Positions 61,218-64,000 of a stretch of 64,000 nucleotides of DNA are shown in pieces. The first letter of the stretch is position 1. Every line of letters starts with the position of its first letter. Position numbers and translations under genes: made by a program. Source of the stretch: Datisca glomerata (taxonomy: Eukaryota; Streptophyta; Magnoliopsida; Cucurbitales; Datiscaceae); contig QANY01007306.1 of NCBI GenBank assembly GCA_003255025.1, positions 1,784,707 to 1,848,706 on the forward strand, written 5' to 3'. The notes under the pieces are model-generated. The model saw only the letters and a list, made by a program, of their open reading frames with translations. It made no database searches and was not told where the DNA came from.

Positions 61218-62660
61218 GATTAAAGGACTTAGTCTTTAGTTCATTTACCTAGAGATACGAACTTAGTTGGATGTAAATGGATTTGGAGGCTCAAGTATAA
61301 CCCTGATGTACTATTGCTAGATATAAGGCCAGATTTTTTGCAAAAGTTTTTCATCAGGAAGAAGGATTAGACTATACAAAAATCTTAAATCTAGTGATAA
61401 AAAAGACCACTCTTAGGATTATCCTCTTCCTAGCTGCTCACTGTAACTGGCCCCTTCGACAATTAGATGTTAAAAATGCATTTTTACATGGTGTCCTTAA
61501 TGAGGAGGTTTATATGGAGGAACCTCCTAGATTTGTTAGTTCTGTCTTTCCTAACCATGTATGCAGGTTACATAAATCTCTCTATAGGCTGAAACAAACC
61601 CCCTATAGTTTTGTTTGATAGGTTTGCTTCTCATCTCCTTACTTTAGGATTTACTGCATCCCAGGCAGACAATACATTGTTTGTCAAATATGATTCAAAT
61701 TCTCTTACATATCTTCTTCTCTATGTTGATGACATTATACTTACTAGAACTAATAATGATTATATCAACACTATTGTTCACATACTGAATCTGGTATTTG
61801 ATATGCCAGACCTTGGTAGCCTTAAGTATTTTCTTGGTCTTGAGATTCATAAATCATCTGCTGGTATTTTTGTTAACCAACATAAATATGCTCATGATTT
61901 ATTGCTTAAATCAGGTATGATCAATGCTAAGCCATGTAACTCTCCTTGCTCAACCATATCCTTTTTATATAAACACGTTGGTTCCCCTTTGTCTTATATG
62001 GCTGAATATAGGAAAATTGTTAGTTCTCTGCAATATTTAACTTTCACTAGACCTGATATTAGTTTAGCAGTTAATTGTGTATGTCAATTTATGCATGCTC
62101 CTACATCTACTCATTTTTCAATTGTTAAAAGAATCTTGAGGTATATTGATGGCATTGTTACTCATGGTGTTCTGTTCAAACCTAGATCCCTTCTGCTTCA
62201 GGCCTTCAATGATGCTGACTGGACTAGAGATTCTTCTGACAAAAGATCAATTACTGGTTTCGTTGTTTTTTAGGGGCTAACCATATCTATTGAAGTGCTA
62301 AAAAGCAATCAACGTTTGTTACATCATCAACTGAGGCTGAGTATAAAGCCTTAGCCAATATTGCTGCTGAATTAAGTTGGATTAGACAACTTCTCGGTGA
62401 TTTACACTTTTATTTATCTTATCCTCCCACTTTATTGTGTGATAATACCTCTGTTATAGCCTTAGCTTCTAATCCTATTTTTCATGCTAGGACTAAACAT
62501 ATTGAAATTGATTTTCATGTTGTTAGGGAGAAAGTGGCTTAAAAGGATCTTCAAGTCAGGTATGTTGTCTCATCTTCAATTGGCTGATCTTTTCATAAAA
62601 CCTCTTTCAACACCTCGGATTAGCTTCTTGAAGAGAAAATTGATGCCCTTAGTACCAGGG
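61150..62660 (+). pseudogene. B2 reverse transcriptase and RNase H (broken)
   Basis: The RT starts LSEWIDAMNDEYKAL, with a stop and shift, then VGCKWIWRLKYNPD. RQLDVKNAFLHGVLNEEVYM holds the first catalytic Asp and YVDD is intact at 61722-61733 in LLLYVDDIILTRTNND. A single long frame (61611-62273) covers the palm through DADWTRDSSDKRSITGF, the start of RNase H. TSSTEAEYKALANIAAELSW, CDNTSVIALASNPIFHARTK and HIEIDFHVVREK follow beyond a stop near 62271. Confidence 0.88.
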
Positions 62661-62677
62661 ATCAATTTGAGGGGGGA

Positions 62678-62930
62678 TGTTAAGGGTACTGACTTAGAGA
62701 ATACAAATTTTAATATTAATTACAGTGGCATTGATGTAAATAGTTTTACTTAGGTTAAATCTGTTGCTATTAGTTGTACTTATATATATTCTTTGTACTG
62801 TTCTGTTTATTTTTAATTAATGAAAAAAATTGTTCTTCTTTTTTCTCTATTTTCGATCTCTCTTTCTTCTCCCTTATTCTCTCTTTTCTCCTTGCATGCA
62901 ATCTCAAGCTTCTTCTCTTAACCTTCTTCA
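62678..62930 (+). repeat. 3' LTR of B2
   Basis: Preceded by the purine tract at 62666-62677; pairs with 57926-58179. Confidence 0.93.
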
Positions 62931-62935
62931 GTGAC

Positions 62936-63925
62936 CACTATTCGTTAGCTCAAGTACTCATATCACATGCAAGATGCTCATTTTACCTAGGTCAACTCTA
63001 TTAGGTATGTCCCTCAATATAAGTTTGCTCTCTTAAGTCATATGTGTTTTAATCTTCAGGAAAAAAAGTCATGTGTTTAAATCATTATTGACACTAAAAA
63101 AATCCTAATTAATATAACGATCCTTATACTGAATTTTTAAAATTAAGCTCTTTGTGCACAAAAACGTGTTGGGTTTGAAGACTCAGCTCCTGAAAAATGT
63201 TTAATTCCCTCCAAAAAAAACTATTCAATATAAAAATCATTCTGAAAAACATAGCACTACTGATTTTATACTGAAATTGAGTGGTTATTAATTATATATT
63301 TGGTATAACCAAAACATCAATCTATTTGGCACATATTAACGTTAATCATTTATACGATTGAGGAGCTCATTAAAACATAAAAAATGAACTGAATAAAAGA
63401 ACACATGTTAATGTATAGCGTTTGTAAAGAGTTAAATCTAGTGGAGTTAGTGCAACAGCAAGTTTAATTGCCAAAATAAATAAAGACGTAAACTAAAGTC
63501 AAATTAGCCAACAAATAAAGGAAAATAAGCGTTTGATGTTTCTCATCATATAAAGGTGTAAAGGATCTTTTCCTCACACTCAAAAAACAAATTAAATGAG
63601 AGTGGAATATTCATTATTTTTTAGGGCAATTCAATCATAATTAAGAGATTGCAATTTGATTTAAGGGACTTATAAGTATAATTAACAAATTATCATAATA
63701 TTCCCCTAGATTTGGGTGGAATTCGGCTATAACGGCTAAATCATCCCTAAATGGGTCTTATTTCTTTCCTTTTAATGCTCCTACCCGGCCACGTCAACGA
63801 CCTTCATGGCTTCCTTCTTCCCACTTAGCTTTCCCGCTTGCTCTTTCGTTTTACCGCATCGGCAATCTACGCAGCATACTTTGGTTGATTCTTTTTGTAC
63901 ACGTGTCTTAGACGAGTTTTTCCCT
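62936..63925. other. Intergenic, probably including part of an unrelated LTR at its right end
   Basis: No gene. From about 63700 the sequence becomes less AT-rich and may be LTR of the next element. Confidence 0.4.
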
Positions 63926-64000
63926 GTTCATTTACCTCTCATTACACTTAATAAATTCTTATGTATTGATATGTAATGATGAGGAACTTTGATTTTCGTA
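63926..64000 (-). mobile_element. Edge of a second gypsy element (3' LTR junction)
   Basis: GTTCATTTACCTCTCATTACACTTAA... matches 47139-47210 (GTTCATTGACCTCCATTACACTCAA...), which is the 3' LTR edge and purine tract of the gypsy element. By position, 63930 is the first LTR base on the minus strand and the interior continues past the window. Confidence 0.55.

Larger units (their letters stand above)
57926..62930 (+). mobile_element. Copia element B2, full length
   Basis: 5,005 bp on the plus strand, flanked by a perfect 5-bp target duplication GTGAC (57921-57925 and 62931-62935). LTRs are 254 and 253 bp (57926-58179, 62678-62930), both starting TGTTAAGGGTA and ending CTTCA, with roughly 85% identity by eye, so the insertion is old. 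The primer site TGGTATCAAAGCC follows the 5' LTR and TTGAGGGGGGA precedes the 3' LTR. Gag, protease, integrase, RT and RNase H are in copia order. Same family as B1. Confidence 0.95.

Noticed and set aside
1..64000. CRISPR arrays, tRNA or rRNA genes
   Set aside because: No regularly spaced identical repeats with unique spacers, no cloverleaf-forming tRNA sequence and no rRNA-like block were seen on either strand.

Overview
The window is nuclear DNA of a flowering plant, most likely a eudicot. It is AT-rich, almost entirely transposable elements, and carries one intact intron-less plant lipase gene. The organism call rests on plant-type LTR retrotransposons (Ty1/copia with tRNA-iMet primer sites, Ty3/gypsy of Tat type), plant-type CACTA and hAT ends, and a chloroplast-type DAD1-like phospholipase A1. 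I cannot name the species.

Layout. 1-1318: unassigned. 1324-9578: copia element A1 (minus) with 2.2-kb LTRs, reduced by deletion to two LTRs and about 200 bp of interior; its 3' LTR is split by about 4.2 kb of organelle-like (probably mitochondrial) DNA at 2249-6437. 9584-12642: intergenic with one CACTA terminus. 13387-19630: copia element B1 (minus), whose integrase is split by a 1.26-kb hAT element at 16276-17536; B1 may itself sit in an older LTR. 20752-22350: phospholipase A1 gene (minus), the only gene likely to be functional. 23086-29720: copia element C (plus). 30169-39336: copia element A2 (minus), same family as A1. 39969-44540: 5'-truncated copia element D (plus) between 123-bp direct repeats. 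46813-54924: Ty3/gypsy Tat-type element (minus) with an antisense coiled-coil reading frame and a 79-bp tandem array in its 3' region. 54925-57925: intergenic with a 628-bp tandem duplication. 57926-62930: copia element B2 (plus), same family as B1, with a perfect GTGAC target duplication. 62936-64000: intergenic, ending in what looks like the 3' LTR edge of another gypsy element.

Every retroelement reading frame seen carries stops, frameshifts or lost catalytic residues, so all are fossils. No operon, RNA gene or CRISPR array was found. I did not find a convincing new biological system. The observations most worth a second look are the organelle-like insertion inside an LTR, the antisense frame plus tandem array of the gypsy element, and the 123-bp repeats around the one-ended copia element.
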